From Macropodus opercularis (taxonomy: Eukaryota; Chordata; Actinopteri; Anabantiformes; Osphronemidae), in assembly GCA_030770545.1 (NCBI GenBank), contig JAUCMP010000028.1, positions 11,985,501 to 12,049,500 of the forward strand: a DNA stretch of 64,000 nucleotides, in the 5' to 3' direction. Positions 62,376 through 64,000 of the stretch are shown here, one piece after another (the stretch's first letter is position 1; every line of letters begins with the position of its first letter). Made by a program: the position numbers and the translations under genes. The notes under the pieces were generated by a model. The model was given only the letters and a program-made list of their open reading frames with translations, was not told the DNA's origin and searched no databases.

Positions 62376-64000
62376 TCAATAACCAAACGGTAAACTTTTA
62401 CCACCCGGTAGCAGACGCCTCTTGTCAAACACCACACGAAACCTTTTCACACTAGAGACGTTTTTTAGAACAAACCCCTTTTTGTTGCGTGTTATGTTAT
62501 GTTGAGGAGCCCTCAGAACGCGTTCTTCCGCCGGTGGATTTTCAATATAATTCTCAACTAAATCACGGATTGAATCAAAGTTGACGGTCTTACACGCTTC
62601 ATAAGTCTGTGTGATACCCTTTACTTTGAGCTCCACTCTGCCCCCTCGTGTCTGATAGGCGTAACTTTTAGGACCTGCTGAGACAAACTCCAAGATTGTG
62701 TCAGAATTCAACTCGTCCGTCAGATCGCCTAAATAATGACCGAGCTCCAGTTCACTTTCACCAGGCCTGGTTACATAGATAAGACTGTCTGTATCGAAAT
62801 ACAAAACTGTCTCTTGAAGCTTGTCCATGTAATCATACAGTTTCAAGCGACCATACCCCGTTGTGAAAGCAGCCACAAACACATTATCCGACGGATTTGG
62901 ACGAGCCTTACATCCATCTTTATTTGCCGACTGAATCAGGGCCACATTGTCGTTGAGAAAGCTAAAATATTTCACATCACTCTTTCCTGAAAACATGATT
63001 TCAAAGAAAGCCTCGGGCTTGTAAACTATTTCAGTTTTTGTCACATCACTTTTCTGTGCAAATTTACCCCAAAAGGAATTTAAACACAGTTTGGCCACCT
63101 GTCTTTTGGCAGGATTCACCTGGATGCTGGCAGCATCTAGAGAGACGCCTTCTTTCTGCTTGTAATCTTGGATGTATTTCTGTCTACCTGCCTCATCAGT
63201 GACATCTGCTGGATAGCCGGAGGCCTCCTGTTTACCTTTTAAGAAAGTGTGAATATAGTCCTTAAAAAGTTCAGTACTCTTGCGTTTAAAATGCCATACC
63301 TACGTGATTTCAACGAGCTTGTAACCCTTCTCTAAAGCTTTTGCAAACTCTGGGGTGATCCACACGCCCTCCAAAGCACGTTCCTCATCTGTATGCTAAC
63401 ACGGCCCCGTCTGAAAATTGATTTCAGCGCACGTACGACACAGAGTGAAGATGAGTTTTCCTCTAGTGCTTCTATGCGGTAATACTGGGAAATACAGACC
63501 TCTAGGTGGATACACCTTAGCTTTGACAAGTCCAAAATAAGTGTCTAACGAGCTGAAATCCCTGAATATAATTTCAGGATGACCTATTGGATAAGGGCAT
63601 GTGCAGTTTACGTAGGGATACAAGGATGTCACATCTACATAGCTGATAGTCTCATTCTCTTTAGCCGTGTATCTCAGAACCGCGGGACTGGTTCGGCCTC
63701 CGTAAAGAGCGTCGCGAGGGACCAACGGTTCGGGTGCATTGTAGCGCTTCAAAAACGCTTTCACCCCATCATGAGAACATTTCATATTCATCCAAGTGTG
63801 CTCCCACATCACAATTACCCTCATTTTATACACACTCTGCAGTTTTAACAGTTTCTCCTGACTCTCTGCATGCATTTGTTCAAAGGTTTTCCCCGTCAAA
63901 GGATGAGTTCTGTCACCTGCGAAGCACTCTGAACATCCATGGTAGAAACAACCTTGAAATTCGTACGCCGTATGCACACCATCTCGCTCACAATAACCAT
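62376..64000 (-). pseudogene. Polinton protein-primed DNA polymerase B, two in-frame TAG stops, partial
   Basis: One reading frame runs from the window edge to 62376 and is interrupted by TAG at 63396-63398 and again near 63301-63303. Recognisable polymerase motifs are VDVTSLYPYVN (motif A), KLCLNSFWGKFA (motif B) and YFDTDSLIYV (motif C with DTD). The exonuclease and N-terminal parts lie outside the window. The frame stays aligned across both stops, so the damage is by point mutation only. It would not give a full-length polymerase. Confidence 0.88.

Larger units (their letters stand above)
54064..64000. mobile_element. Polinton/Maverick (adintovirus-like) element, partial
   Basis: Integrase, penton-like minor capsid, major capsid, adenain-type protease, packaging ATPase and protein-primed PolB occur together, the set that defines Polintons and adintoviruses. 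Seven genes run rightward and four leftward, converging at 60.5-60.66 kb. The left terminal inverted repeat is not identified, so the left limit is approximate; the right end is outside the window. Decay is visible in three genes. Confidence 0.9.

Overview
The window is a piece of a vertebrate nuclear genome, most likely a teleost fish. It contains spliceosomal snRNA genes with vertebrate-type Pol II snRNA promoters, fish-type SINE and LINE tails, a provirus primed by tRNA-Trp, a Polinton/Maverick (adintovirus-like) element and a spliced host gene. I cannot name the species.

Region 1 (1-37294) is a tandem array of about 15 units, period 1618 or 1601 bp. Each unit carries three snRNA genes, all on the minus strand. 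Left to right they are U5, U1 and U2, followed by a spacer with a duplicated ~117-bp segment and an old SINE/LINE-type tail. I count 14 U5 genes, 13 full-length U1 genes and 10 uninterrupted U2 genes. One unit has lost U1 and U2 by a 676-bp deletion. U1, U2 and U5 share a PSE-like motif near -60, U1 has a Staf/ZNF143-type distal element, and U5 and U1 have 3'-box-like motifs.

Four U2 genes are interrupted by U2-specific non-LTR retrotransposons of the Tx1 clade (Keno type), called copies A-D here. Each has ORF1 with three CCHC knuckles and ORF2 with an APE-type endonuclease and reverse transcriptase. All lie in the same orientation as U2. B, C and D resume U2 at nt 39 after their poly(A) tails; A's 3' junction is outside the window. 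Copies A, B and C have both ORFs open. Copy D is decayed, mosaic, and cut at its 5' end by a TTAA-flanked MITE that marks the array edge. A and B carry a U2 1-82 leader (a 44-bp target duplication in B). C has none. Their own 5' UTRs are only ~30-50 nt, which suggests transcription from the U2 promoter as U2-Keno chimeras.

Region 2 (42204-54000) is unique and repetitive host DNA. It holds a MITE, a permuted relic of a U1 promoter and U1 head, a LINE-like tail, an acidic ORF, and a four-exon host gene on the minus strand encoding an OB-fold-like protein. A 5.2-kb endogenous retrovirus with 550-bp LTRs sits in that gene's last intron, in the same orientation. It is internally deleted.

Region 3 (about 54064-64000, continuing past the window) is a Polinton/adintovirus-like element. 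The plus strand has a broken PC4-like gene, a Cys/His protein, integrase with chromodomain, penton-like minor capsid, a pVI-like small protein, major capsid protein and adenain-type protease. The minus strand has protein-primed DNA polymerase B (two in-frame TAG stops), packaging ATPase, a basic core-like protein and a conserved unknown protein. It is an endogenous copy in decay.
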